Source: Aliisedimentitalea scapharcae
GTDB taxonomy: Bacteria; Pseudomonadota; Alphaproteobacteria; Rhodobacterales; Rhodobacteraceae
Direction of reading: 5' to 3'
Assembly: GCF_045277565.1 (NCBI RefSeq)
Contig: NZ_CP123585.1
Span: 1-64,000 of the forward strand
DNA length: 64,000 nt
Both the position numbers and the translations under genes were made by a program. Position 1 is the first letter of the stretch; each line of letters starts with the position of its first letter. The notes beneath the pieces were generated by a model that did not search any database, was not told the DNA's origin, and worked only from the letters and a program-made list of their open reading frames with translations. Shown here piece by piece: positions 52,949 through 61,332 of the stretch.

Positions 52949-53558
52949 AACATGCATTCGGAGCGCGTAAGCGCGACCCGGTTCAGAGTACATTGGGTTT
53001 CGTTGAATATTACTATTCGAATTCCAGCGGTGGTATCCAACATCAGACCAACCCTTGCACGACCTTCCCGCTGCCTGGTCCTGGTTCCGATTTCCCGCAC
53101 AAGGCCCCAGCTACATCCGCTGCTGTTCTTGAGCATGGCGAAACCGGCTGGCGTCTGGTCTTGCAGACCATTTCCCGCCGCAACACCTGAACACATCGCC
53201 CCGCTGATTGACCCCTGGGATTGGTAAGGGTCAGATCAAAACCCTAACCAGAGCCGACCGCCCAGAGATCAAATCATGGATCAATATTGCGACGCCCACG
53301 CCCCGCAGTCTGATCGTTGGCTGATTGCCGGCTGTCCGTTTGTACAAAATGGTGACGTTGATACAGATGTAGCCATATCCGACCTCTGTGGTCCCCAGCC
53401 AATACGGCTGCAACCCGACGGAGATTGCCAGTTCTGGGATGTTTGCCATGCGCTGTGCATGGCCCATGCAATAACTGCATTGGACTTCCGGCCCGGTTTG
53501 CCGTTTCCGTCGCGACATGGCCTCGCGATAGGAGGCAGGGGAAACATCGGACAAGACC
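52949..53558. other. Intergenic region before glutamate dehydrogenase
   Basis: About 610 bp with only long shadow-type frames on both strands. GAGGCAGGGGAA lies shortly before the dehydrogenase ATG. No hairpin, operator or gene recognised. Confidence 0.4.
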
Positions 53559-54959
53559 ATGAGCCAACAAGACTTTCTGACCAGCGTTCAGCACTTCATC
53601 GAAACCGCTTCCGAACATCTCGAATTGCCAGAAGGTCTGGCAGAACGGATCGCGCAATGTAATTCGACGTATTCGGTACGTTTCGGCGTCAAGCTGCGCG
53701 GGCGTATTCACAGTTTTCAGGGCTGGCGGTCGGTCCACAGTGAGCATATCGAACCGGTCAAGGGCGGGATCCGTTATGCACCTGACTCCGACCAGGACGA
53801 GGTCGAAGCATTGGCCTCGCTTATGAGCCTGAAATGTGCGCTGGTGAACGTCCCCTTTGGCGGATCCAAAGGCGCGCTGGCAATTGATCCCAACGCATGG
53901 ACCGAAGATGAGCTGGAAAAAATCACCCGCCGCTTTACCCAGGAGCTGGCCCGGCGCGATCTGATCCATCCGGGTCGCAATGTCCCTGCCCCGGATATGG
54001 GAACAGGCGAACGGGAAATGGCGTGGATGGCAGATGAATACCGTCGCATCGGATCGTCTGACGCCATGAACCAGAACGCCTGTGTTACGGGCAAACCTGT
54101 GGCCCGAGGTGGGATCGCCGGCCGGGTCGAAGCTACGGGACGGGGGCTGCAATTTGCCCTGCGCGCCTATCTGGCCCACCCCGACACCGCCCCAATATCG
54201 GGCCAGAAAACCGCCGAGGGGCTGACGGTTGTTGTGCAGGGTTTTGGGAACGTGGGATATCACGCGGCCAAATTCCTGGAACAGGATGGCTGTCGGATCG
54301 TCGGGATTGTCGAACATGACAAGGCGATCTTTGATCCCGAAGGTCTGGATGTCGAAGCGGTTGCCGCCTATCGCGCTGAAACCGGTTCGGTGTCGGATTT
54401 CCCCGGTGCGCAAACCGTGCCCAGCGAGGCCGGGTTGACCCATATGGCCGCCGATATCCTGATCCCAGCCGCCAAGGAGAACGCCATCACCCTGGAGAAT
54501 TGCGAGGATGTGAATTATGCGCTGATCGTCGAAGCTGCGAATGGCCCGATCACGGCAGACGCCGAAGAGTGCCTGAACCGGCGCGGCATCGTTGTTTTGC
54601 CGGATCTTTACGTCAACGCCGGCGGGGTTGTGGTCAGCTACTTTGAATGGGTCAAGAACATTACCCATTTGCCCTTTGGATTGATGGATCGTCGCCAGAA
54701 CATTCGCGCAGGCACGGCCGTTGTATCGGCGCTGGAAGAGATCGCGGGCCGCCCGCTACAAGAGCCGCAACGCACCCAGATATCGCGCGATGCCCGGGAA
54801 ATTGATGTGGTGCGTTCGGGTCTGGAAGAGATCATGGTTCAAGCGTTCGACGATATCATGGAACGCAAGACAACCTTGCCGGATGTCACTTTACGAACAG
54901 CGGCTTACGTGGTTACCATCGCCCGCATCGCAGATTACTATCGGGCGATCGGTTTGTAA
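53559..54959 (+). CDS. Glutamate dehydrogenase (Glu/Leu/Phe/Val family)
   Basis: Oxidative deamination of glutamate to 2-oxoglutarate, or the reverse amination, in the cytoplasm. The 466-residue protein has the substrate-site block VKGGIRYAPDSDQDEVEALASLMSLKCALVNVPFGGSKGA with the catalytic Lys in LMSLKCALV, PAPDMGTGEREMAWM, and the dinucleotide site VVVQGFGNVGYHAA. The length fits the hexameric NAD-type enzymes. A LysR gene follows 13 bp downstream on the same strand. Confidence 0.88.
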   Translation: MSQQDFLTSVQHFIETASEHLELPEGLAERIAQCNSTYSVRFGVKLRGRIHSFQGWRSVHSEHIEPVKGGIRYAPDSDQDEVEALASLMSLKCALVNVPFGGSKGALAIDPNAWTEDELEKITRRFTQELARRDLIHPGRNVPAPDMGTGEREMAWMADEYRRIGSSDAMNQNACVTGKPVARGGIAGRVEATGRGLQFALRAYLAHPDTAPISGQKTAEGLTVVVQGFGNVGYHAAKFLEQDGCRIVGIVEHDKAIFDPEGLDVEAVAAYRAETGSVSDFPGAQTVPSEAGLTHMAADILIPAAKENAITLENCEDVNYALIVEAANGPITADAEECLNRRGIVVLPDLYVNAGGVVVSYFEWVKNITHLPFGLMDRRQNIRAGTAVVSALEEIAGRPLQEPQRTQISRDAREIDVVRSGLEEIMVQAFDDIMERKTTLPDVTLRTAAYVVTIARIADYYRAIGL

Positions 54960-54972
54960 GGACACGATATCA

Positions 54973-55887
54973 ATGGACGTTCGGTGGCTTGAGGATTTTC
55001 TGGCTCTTGTGGAACTCAGAAATTTCACCCGGGCCGCCGAATTCCGGCACGTGTCTCAGGCAGCTTTTTCGCGCCGAATCCAATCGTTGGAACAATGGTT
55101 GGGGACGCCTCTGGTCGTCAAAGGTGCGGTTCCGGTGCGCCTGACCGATGCGGGCGAACAATTTGTCGACAGTGCCCGCATTGCGGTTGATAGATTGTTC
55201 GAAGCGCGGGCGTCGATCCGAACCAGCCAGTTCGAAGTCATGTCCCAAGTGCGTATCGCGATGCCCAACGTCCTTGCGCGATCTGAATTCAAGGCACTGC
55301 TCAATGTGATCGAACGCAAGCACAACAGTTCGTTTTCGGTAATCGTCGGCACCACATTGGATGTGGTTGCGCGCTATCTGGCAGGGGATGCGGATATCCT
55401 GTTCGCGCACGATTGCCCTGCCATTCCGATGCACGACACGTTGGATCAACACGAACGTCTCGTTCTGCGCAAGGACCGGTTCCAACCCTATGCGACCGTT
55501 GATCCGGTCAAGCGTAACAAGCTGGACTTTCCCGGCACACCCCGAAACCCATTTCCAATGATTTCTTATTCACACAGGGCCTATTTCGCCCGGTTGTTCG
55601 AACATGTCGTTGCGCGCAACAAGACCCCGCTTCCGCACAAGGTCGTCGTGCAATGCGAAATGTCAGATGTTCTGAAGGAAGTGATTTCGGCCGGATACGG
55701 AATTGGGTGGCTTCCCCAGAGCGCAGTGGGGGATGCTGATCCACATTTGATGTCGCCGATCGGCCCCCCTGAATGGGGGTTGGATCTGGACATTTGTGCA
55801 TTTCGACCACCTCGCCCTTTGGGAACGAGCATCGAAGGCATCTGGCGGGCGTTGGAGGCCGGCGAGGAAAAACAGGCATCCCTTTGA
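54973..55887 (+). CDS. LysR-family transcriptional regulator
   Basis: A 304-residue LysR-type factor. The N-terminal winged helix MDVRWLEDFLALVELRNFTRAAEFRHVSQAAFSRRIQSLEQWLG is complete and the C-terminal substrate-binding fold follows. It is co-directional with and immediately after glutamate dehydrogenase, so it may regulate that gene or be co-transcribed. The start at 54973 is set by the helix-turn-helix. Confidence 0.85.
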   Translation: MDVRWLEDFLALVELRNFTRAAEFRHVSQAAFSRRIQSLEQWLGTPLVVKGAVPVRLTDAGEQFVDSARIAVDRLFEARASIRTSQFEVMSQVRIAMPNVLARSEFKALLNVIERKHNSSFSVIVGTTLDVVARYLAGDADILFAHDCPAIPMHDTLDQHERLVLRKDRFQPYATVDPVKRNKLDFPGTPRNPFPMISYSHRAYFARLFEHVVARNKTPLPHKVVVQCEMSDVLKEVISAGYGIGWLPQSAVGDADPHLMSPIGPPEWGLDLDICAFRPPRPLGTSIEGIWRALEAGEEKQASL

Positions 55888-56100
55888 TCCAGCCTGCGAC
55901 CCATCACGCAGTTTCTCACGGGCGGTTCTGGCTCATGTTGGCACACAGCTCAAAGCTCTAATTAGTGTGGTCGCCTGACCAGCCATCGGACGGACCGGCG
56001 ACTGACTTTGTCGTAGCGCGCTGACATTGCGTCTTGCGGGCAACCCACGCTGATGCAACCTTTGATACATCGAATCAAAGTATAAGTCGGAATAGGCCAG

Positions 56101-56373
56101 ATGCAGAAAAAACTTGTGACCCTTGTCGCGGCCCTGTCACTCATGGCCGGATGTTCCGAGCAATTGTCGGGCACAGGCGGCGCAGCACCCAAAACCGGAA
56201 ACCTTCCGGATTCCGTTGTGGAATTGGCTGCGCCGGGACAGGATCTGGCAACCGCACATCTTTTGCCACAAGATAACTGTTATTGGTATGAACACAGCGG
56301 ACCGGTCGAGGTAACCTTGCTACCGTTGCGGGCGACGAATGGCGGGCCAATCTGTCTCGCCGCCCAATCCTGA
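56101..56373 (+). CDS. Small lipoprotein, hypothetical
   Basis: A 90-residue protein with a lipoprotein signal MQKKLVTLVAALSLMAGC (lipobox LMAG-C18) and a short mature part including QDNCYWYEHSGPVEVTLLPLRATNGGPIC with two cysteines that could form a disulfide. No family recognised. The gene ends 57 bp before the convergent L,D-transpeptidase. Plausible but small. Confidence 0.65.
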   Translation: MQKKLVTLVAALSLMAGCSEQLSGTGGAAPKTGNLPDSVVELAAPGQDLATAHLLPQDNCYWYEHSGPVEVTLLPLRATNGGPICLAAQS

Positions 56374-56429
56374 TTGCGACCCTGACTTTGGCAGGGCTGA
56401 AGACAGGCTGTGCAGAAGCGAGTTTTCCG

Positions 56430-57092
56430 TCATGTACGCGCTGTAACGCTGTCCGCCGCTGAATACAGATGCGCCGTAGCACCAATTTTGATGTTCGGAT
56501 AAAGATCATTGATGTGCGCCATGATCATCCGGACGCAGCCGGAACTGGCCCGACCACCAATGCTTTGCGGGTGAGGCGTGCCGTGGATCCTCAGATATGT
56601 ATCCCGATTACCTTCGAAGAGATAGAGCGCCCGTGATCCAAGCGCATTGTTGGGTCCCGGTGCCATGCCGTCCTTGTATTTTGCATATTCCGGGTTGCGT
56701 TCGATCATCGATGCAGTCGGTGTCCACGTCGGCCATTCAACCTTGCGCCGGATGACATAAGTTCCCGGCTCGTACAGGTTTCCCCGTGCAATGGCGACGC
56801 CATAGCGCATCGCGGTTCCACCTTCTTCGATGTGATACAGATACCGTGCGACTGCATCCACGTGAATGTCACCTGGCACCAAACCGTTTTTGGCAGTCAC
56901 CCGTTGAGGCAGAAACCGGGTGTGCACGCCCCACGGGTTCGACGTTGCCGCGTCATAACCAGTGGGCGTGATTTGAGCGTCCCAAGCGGCTTTTTGTGAA
57001 CCGGTGGGTGATGTCCTGGCCAAAACAGGACTGGCAACAGTTGCTGCAAACAAAGCAGCGCTGGACTGGATGAAATGGCGTCTTGTCAGCAT
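56430..57092 (-). CDS. L,D-transpeptidase, exported
   Basis: A YkuD-domain enzyme of 220 residues that forms 3-3 peptidoglycan crosslinks or anchors proteins to peptidoglycan. A twin-arginine-like signal (TRRHFIQSSAALFAATVASPVLA) is followed by the catalytic motif HGTPHPQSIGGRASSGCVRM with the active Cys, and the upstream HVDAVARYLYHIEEGG block. ATG 57092 begins the signal; a 7-residue extension (57113) is unlikely. Confidence 0.87.
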   Translation of the reverse strand: MLTRRHFIQSSAALFAATVASPVLARTSPTGSQKAAWDAQITPTGYDAATSNPWGVHTRFLPQRVTAKNGLVPGDIHVDAVARYLYHIEEGGTAMRYGVAIARGNLYEPGTYVIRRKVEWPTWTPTASMIERNPEYAKYKDGMAPGPNNALGSRALYLFEGNRDTYLRIHGTPHPQSIGGRASSGCVRMIMAHINDLYPNIKIGATAHLYSAADSVTART

Positions 57093-57113
57093 AGTCCGGA
57101 TCCCGATTTGCAC

Positions 57114-57595
57114 TCATGAATGACTGGCGTCACGATTCTCTACCAAAGTCAAATCTTAAAGCCTCTGGCAACCGGTGCTTCAAGGGGTTTCAGGTAACAA
57201 TTGGTTCATCTGAGCAGCCGCGAGGTTACCAGCCTCCAAAATACGCCAATCCCTCTGTCCGAGCCCCGGCTGCGGTCCTTTGACGGGAAACAAGATTTTG
57301 TTGAAGTGAACAGCGCCGATATTTCAGTGGGTCGAATTGTGACGGGTCGCATGGATCCGTCGCAAACGTTTGCGGTCACGCAGCTACCATAGGGTAACAT
57401 TCTGCCCCTGTGGATTTACCTGCCGTTTTCTGGACCCGGCCAATGTCATTTGCAAAAGCCCCTTAAACACAACGCAGTTTTTGGCTACCAATACCGGATA
57501 GAGTTTACTGATCTGCTGAACACACGAATTGATGACCGACTGTTCCGAGACCGCAAGGATTTTGCGCGCGAAACCGTTTCCGGAGATATGCAAAT
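57114..57595. other. Intergenic region before the BCCT gene
   Basis: About 480 bp. A 63-residue plus-strand frame at 57201-57392 (FVEVNSADISVGRIVTGRMD) has no recognised family and could be a fragment. No clear operator or hairpin. Confidence 0.4.
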
Positions 57596-59089
57596 ATGAA
57601 TGACCAATCCCCAAGCCCATTGTTGATCGTGGCATTGTCCGTCAGCGCCGCCATTGCCGTTTGGGGAATTCTGGATCCGATTGGCATGGGCGAATTGGCT
57701 GCATCCGCTGTCGCCAAGCAATTCGATAGCCGCGGCTGGTTCATCATGCTGGAAACCAGCGGTTTGCTTGTCCTGGCCTTGTTTCTCGCCCTCTCGCGGT
57801 TTGGTCAAATCCGCCTCGGTCCCGACGACGCACGGCCCGAGTTCTCAACCCCGGCGTGGATCGCAATGCTTTTTGCCGCTGGAATGGGCGTTGGCCTGCT
57901 GTTTTACGGGGCCGCGGAACCGCTCACCCATTTTGAACAAATACGACAGGGGTTTCGAGATCCCCAAGCAGCCGGTTATGCGTTGTTTGTTACCTATTTG
58001 AACTGGGGTTTTCACGCGTGGGCCATCTATGGGATGGTCGGGTTGATTGTTGCCTATTTTGCCTTCCGCCGGGGCCGTACACTTTTGTTGAGCGCGCCAT
58101 TGATGGAGTCCTTTGGCGAAACGCGCTGGAGCTTGGTTGTGGCCTGGGTATTTGATCTGTTTTCGATCATAGCCATTGCCGTCGGGCTCGCCGGCTCGCT
58201 GGCGATGGGGGTGTTTCAGATTCAGACCGGTCTGGCAGGCCTTGTCGGCATCGAAGACAGCAGTCGCCTCACGATCCCGGTGTTCATCGCCATGTGCGTC
58301 GCCTTTGTCATTCCCTTGCGTCGGGATTTGGGGGACGGCATGGCCAGATTGTCAAATGCGGCGATGCTGATTGCGATTGGGTTGATGGGCTATCTTCTCA
58401 TCCTTGGACCCACTTCTTTTCTGATGAACGGTATAGTGGCCGGGTTTGGGCGATACATATTTGGTGCCTTGCCCGCCGGATTTTCGACAGCCGCGTTTTT
58501 TGACGGATCTGTTGTCGACTGGTTTCACGGATGGACGCTGAACTATATGATCTGGTGGTTGGCCTGGTCCCCATTTGTCGGCATTTTCATCGCCCGGATT
58601 TCCAAGGGACGAACGATCCGCGAATTCCTGCTGGGGGTCATTGTTGCTCCAACCTTGTTCTCAATTCTGTGGTTTGGCGTATTTGGCGGTTTGGGGTTTT
58701 TTGATGCGCTACAGCAGGACGCGGCGCTGTCGACGGTGAACAGCGAAAATCTCGATGCGACGACCTTTGCTCTGTTGGAGCGCTTTCCTCTGGATGGGCT
58801 GACCCGGACAGCAACAGTGATTGCAGCCTTCTTGTTTGTCGTGACCAGCGTCGTCAGCGCAGGCTTCACGCTGGCCATGATCGGTACGGGCGGGAACGAA
58901 AACCCCTCGCCCAGAATTCGAACCATATGGGGCGGTATCCTTGGTGCTCTCGGCTTTGCCATGGTTCTTGTCGGGGACATGTCGTTGGTGCGCTCAATCA
59001 TTGCCCTGTCCGCAATTGCATTCGTGTTCATCGTTCCCATTCTGGTGCTGTGTTTGCTGAGATCCCTACAAAAGGAGCCGCGAACATGA
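57596..59089 (+). CDS. BCCT-family betaine/carnitine/choline transporter
   Basis: Secondary transporter of 497 residues with 12 predicted transmembrane helices, importing quaternary amines by ion coupling. The glycine-rich substrate/sodium region is MLFAAGMGVGLLFYGAAEPL and the tryptophan-rich family signature is GWTLNYMIWWLAWSPFVGIFIARISKG. It is shorter than osmosensing BetP-type carriers and lacks long charged termini, so it is more likely nutritional. The start at 57596 follows GGAGA. Its stop overlaps a microprotein gene. Confidence 0.88.
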   Translation: MNDQSPSPLLIVALSVSAAIAVWGILDPIGMGELAASAVAKQFDSRGWFIMLETSGLLVLALFLALSRFGQIRLGPDDARPEFSTPAWIAMLFAAGMGVGLLFYGAAEPLTHFEQIRQGFRDPQAAGYALFVTYLNWGFHAWAIYGMVGLIVAYFAFRRGRTLLLSAPLMESFGETRWSLVVAWVFDLFSIIAIAVGLAGSLAMGVFQIQTGLAGLVGIEDSSRLTIPVFIAMCVAFVIPLRRDLGDGMARLSNAAMLIAIGLMGYLLILGPTSFLMNGIVAGFGRYIFGALPAGFSTAAFFDGSVVDWFHGWTLNYMIWWLAWSPFVGIFIARISKGRTIREFLLGVIVAPTLFSILWFGVFGGLGFFDALQQDAALSTVNSENLDATTFALLERFPLDGLTRTATVIAAFLFVVTSVVSAGFTLAMIGTGGNENPSPRIRTIWGGILGALGFAMVLVGDMSLVRSIIALSAIAFVFIVPILVLCLLRSLQKEPRT

Positions 59090-59178
59090 GTGGCACGTTG
59101 ATCGACACCCTGCTGAACCTCGTGGTGTTTGCCTATATCGGCCTTCTTATCTGGCTAGCCAGTCGACCGAATACTTAG
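59086..59178 (+). CDS. 30-residue membrane microprotein overlapping BCCT
   Basis: ATG 59086 overlaps the BCCT stop (ATGA). The short frame is MSGTLIDTLLNLVVFAYIGL followed by a Leu/Ile/Trp-rich end and a polar SRPNT tail, giving one transmembrane helix. AGGAG lies 13 bases upstream inside the BCCT gene. Translational coupling suggests a small accessory subunit of the carrier. No family assigned; chance cannot be excluded at this length. Confidence 0.55.
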   Translation: MSGTLIDTLLNLVVFAYIGLLIWLASRPNT

Positions 59179-59321
59179 GTTCGGGTTTTTGGCCCTGGTT
59201 CACGTCCAGGTATTGGCGGTAATCATTTTGCGAAGACCGGGATAATTCGCACCTGAAGCTGGGCCAAAGTACGTGCCTTGGTGATCATAAAGTCACCAGT
59301 GACCTGGTTCGGGCGCTCAAT

Positions 59322-59333
59322 TTTTGGCCAAAA
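59322..59333. promoter_or_regulatory. Palindrome upstream of the candidate sRNA
   Basis: TTTTGGCCAAAA, a perfect 12-bp palindrome about 70 bp before the first sRNA hairpin. A possible regulator site; no promoter boxes are certain. Confidence 0.3.
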
Positions 59334-59397
59334 CCATCTAAGTCAGAAAAAATGCTGCAATTGCATTGCTGCACTGCGGCATGAGGGCTAGATCTAT

Positions 59398-59494
59398 TGG
59401 TGACCTGGAACAATAGCGTTCCACCGGTCAACACAGAGTACTGCCGCCCATCCTGCCCCTTCCTCCTCCCGCGGGTGAGATGGGCGGCTTTTTT
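59398..59494 (+). ncRNA. Candidate small RNA with CCTCCTCCC loop and terminator
   Basis: Two consecutive hairpins in a gene-free stretch. Hairpin 1 (59401-59430): TGACC-TGGAAC pairs with GTTCCA-(CC)-GGTCA around an AATAGC loop. Hairpin 2: GCCGCCCATC (59443-59452) pairs with GATGGGCGGC (59479-59488), followed by six T. Its loop contains CCTCCTCCC, an anti-Shine-Dalgarno motif known from alphaproteobacterial cuckoo/CcsR RNAs. The 5' end is estimated. It does not lie beside a DUF1127 gene, unlike Rhodobacter CcsR genes. Confidence 0.6.
59443..59494 (+). terminator. Rho-independent terminator
   Basis: A 10-bp perfect stem GCCGCCCATC/GATGGGCGGC followed by TTTTTT. It is 265 bp beyond the microprotein stop, too far for a usual BCCT terminator, and better fits the end of a separate small transcript. 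Confidence 0.75.
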
Positions 59495-59642
59495 CAGCCC
59501 GGACCACGGGGCAGGAAACAGGACAACATGTGGGTCCCCCACGCGTCAGTACTGCTCCTGAGTTTTGGACGTGGCGGGGACTTGTCCCACTCAAAAATCC
59601 GCGTTTTCCAAATTCGTATCCCGTGGAATTGTCAGGTTCCTG

Positions 59643-59861
59643 ATGCTCTCCTCTTCCCGCCTCGCCTGTTCTGGGGGGCCAGATCCGAATGAAGAAATCA
59701 CGCCTGGCACCACTCGAAACTTTGACAGGCTGCCGGTATCAAGCAAAAACATCCCCGACCGGCCTTTGTCACATTTCAAGACCAGCCGCGAACAGGCTAT
59801 AGAAGACCCAAGCACCAGAACACGCCGAGACGCGATGATCGTCCGCTATCAAACAGGATAA
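59643..59861 (+). CDS. Possible small leader frame before NAD synthase
   Basis: A 72-residue frame (MLSSSRLACSGGPDPNEEIT onward) with weak AGG upstream, ending at a TAA 5 bp before the NAD synthase TTG. The ribosome site of the next gene (AGGA) overlaps its last codons, which would couple translation. No similarity recognised. The rest of 59179-59866 apart from the sRNA holds nothing else I can support. Confidence 0.25.
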   Translation: MLSSSRLACSGGPDPNEEITPGTTRNFDRLPVSSKNIPDRPLSHFKTSREQAIEDPSTRTRRDAMIVRYQTG

Positions 59862-59866
59862 CGCCT

Positions 59867-60868
59867 TTGACATACGCACCGCCCCTTCAAAATTCTGCTC
59901 TTGAAGCCGAAATCCTCATGCTGTCCCGACAGGAACAAACCGGACCCTTGTCTGACTGGTTCGCCCAGACATTCCAGAGTCAGATCGAAAGCGGCGTTTT
60001 TGCCCAACCTTTGGTTCTCCGGCAGGATCTGAATGTGTTGATCGACAAGGTCCGCGACTATGGCAAGGCGAGCGGGCTGTCGACGGTGATCATCGGCATG
60101 TCCGGCGGGGTCGACAGTGCGCTGACTGCGGCTCTGTTTCGCGAGGCAGGGTGGCGTGTGGTCGGCTATACAATGCCAATTCTGCAGAACCCGGCCGAAA
60201 CCGAACGTGGCGTCGAAGCCTGTCGCAGTCTGGGTATCGAGCACGCCCAAATTGATCTGACTGACCAATACCGATCAATGGTTCAGGCGTTGCAGCCGGT
60301 GGATCAGTCCCTGTCCAATGCAGAGTCACGCGCGGCTCGCATTCGTCATGGCAACATTCGCGCCCGACTTCGGATGATCACACTGTACAATCAGGCACAC
60401 AGCTTGAGAGGGCTGGTTGCCAGCACGGACAACTTCTCTGAACTGTCCGCTGGTTTCTGGACGATCAATGGTGACGTGGGTGATCTCGCGCCCGTGCAAT
60501 CCCTGATGAAATCCTGGGAAGTGCCGTGGATGGCACGCGAGATCGGCGTACCGGAAACGATCTGGCGCGCCAAGCCGACAGATGGCTTGGGTATCGACGA
60601 TGGTGACGAGGCACAGATTGGAGCCACCTATCTGCAATGGGATATTGCCGTGCGCGCGTTGATGAAGCTGTTTGCTGACACTGTTGCACCCGGCACTGAC
60701 AAATGGTCCGAAGCCCTGGACGCGACACATGATCATGCAGCCTGTCGTATTCTTGAAACGGTCGAAACCCGTCTAAGGGCAACACGCTTCAAACGTGCGG
60801 GGTCGCAGATGTTGGCCCACCCACGCGAACCCCGGTTCGAATGGCTGACGCGGGTTGATGCAGCTTAG
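59867..60868 (+). CDS. nadE: NAD+ synthase (NadE family)
   Basis: ATP-dependent amidation of deamido-NAD. The 333-residue protein has the PP-loop IIGMSGGVDSALTAALFREAGW near residues 77-98, ASTDNFSELSAGF for NaAD binding, and a P-loop-distal KPTDGLGIDDGDE block. No glutaminase domain, so ammonia-dependent. It has about 60 extra N-terminal residues compared with minimal NadE. TTG start with AGGA 7 bases upstream. In this family related proteins of unclear role exist; the true NAD enzyme could be elsewhere. Confidence 0.78.
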   Translation: MTYAPPLQNSALEAEILMLSRQEQTGPLSDWFAQTFQSQIESGVFAQPLVLRQDLNVLIDKVRDYGKASGLSTVIIGMSGGVDSALTAALFREAGWRVVGYTMPILQNPAETERGVEACRSLGIEHAQIDLTDQYRSMVQALQPVDQSLSNAESRAARIRHGNIRARLRMITLYNQAHSLRGLVASTDNFSELSAGFWTINGDVGDLAPVQSLMKSWEVPWMAREIGVPETIWRAKPTDGLGIDDGDEAQIGATYLQWDIAVRALMKLFADTVAPGTDKWSEALDATHDHAACRILETVETRLRATRFKRAGSQMLAHPREPRFEWLTRVDAA

Positions 60869-61332
60869 GGGCTGGAGTGACCAATCATTTACCAACAGGA
60901 GAGTGGGCCCGCCTTGACGGATCAAAGCGGGCCAATGGCCGTTCACCGCAAGGCGAAAGACCGGGAGGGAATGCCGAGTTTCGGGGCAAATCCTGATGGT
61001 CCGCCTTGAGCTGTGCGACCTCTGCAAGGCATCAAACGACACTGTGGCATTAATTCTCAATGGATTTACCGCTGCCGGCACCGCAGAGATTTGCAAACTA
61101 CGCAGGTACTCGGCCCGGCCCTTTGGGTGTGTGATCACTTTCTCTGACAAAACTGCTGTGGAATTCTGATCTGCAACGTCACTCTTGGGGCCTTTGGGCT
61201 GTACTTCCGGGCGACCTGACCCCATTTACGGTCCTTGGCTAATCGCAAAAATGGCCATAATGTGCAGCATCAGAGACTGAGAGAGGCCTCTCACCCAACG
61301 ATTTTTTTTCTTATTACAAAAGAGGGTCCATT
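60869..61332. other. Intergenic region with GC hairpin
   Basis: About 460 bp. GGCCCGC (60906-60912) and GCGGGCC (60927-60933) can pair around a 14-base loop soon after nadE, without a T tract. A minus-strand frame running into the end of nadE has no supported identity. An AT-rich stretch with GAGGG lies just before 61333. Confidence 0.35.

Noticed and set aside
53274..54668. Long minus-strand open frame (464 codons) opposite glutamate dehydrogenase
   Set aside because: It is the antisense shadow of a conserved GC-rich enzyme gene and has no protein-like motifs.
60773..61225. 150-codon minus-strand frame overlapping the end of nadE
   Set aside because: No recognisable family, overlaps a well-supported gene, and no ribosome site was convincing.
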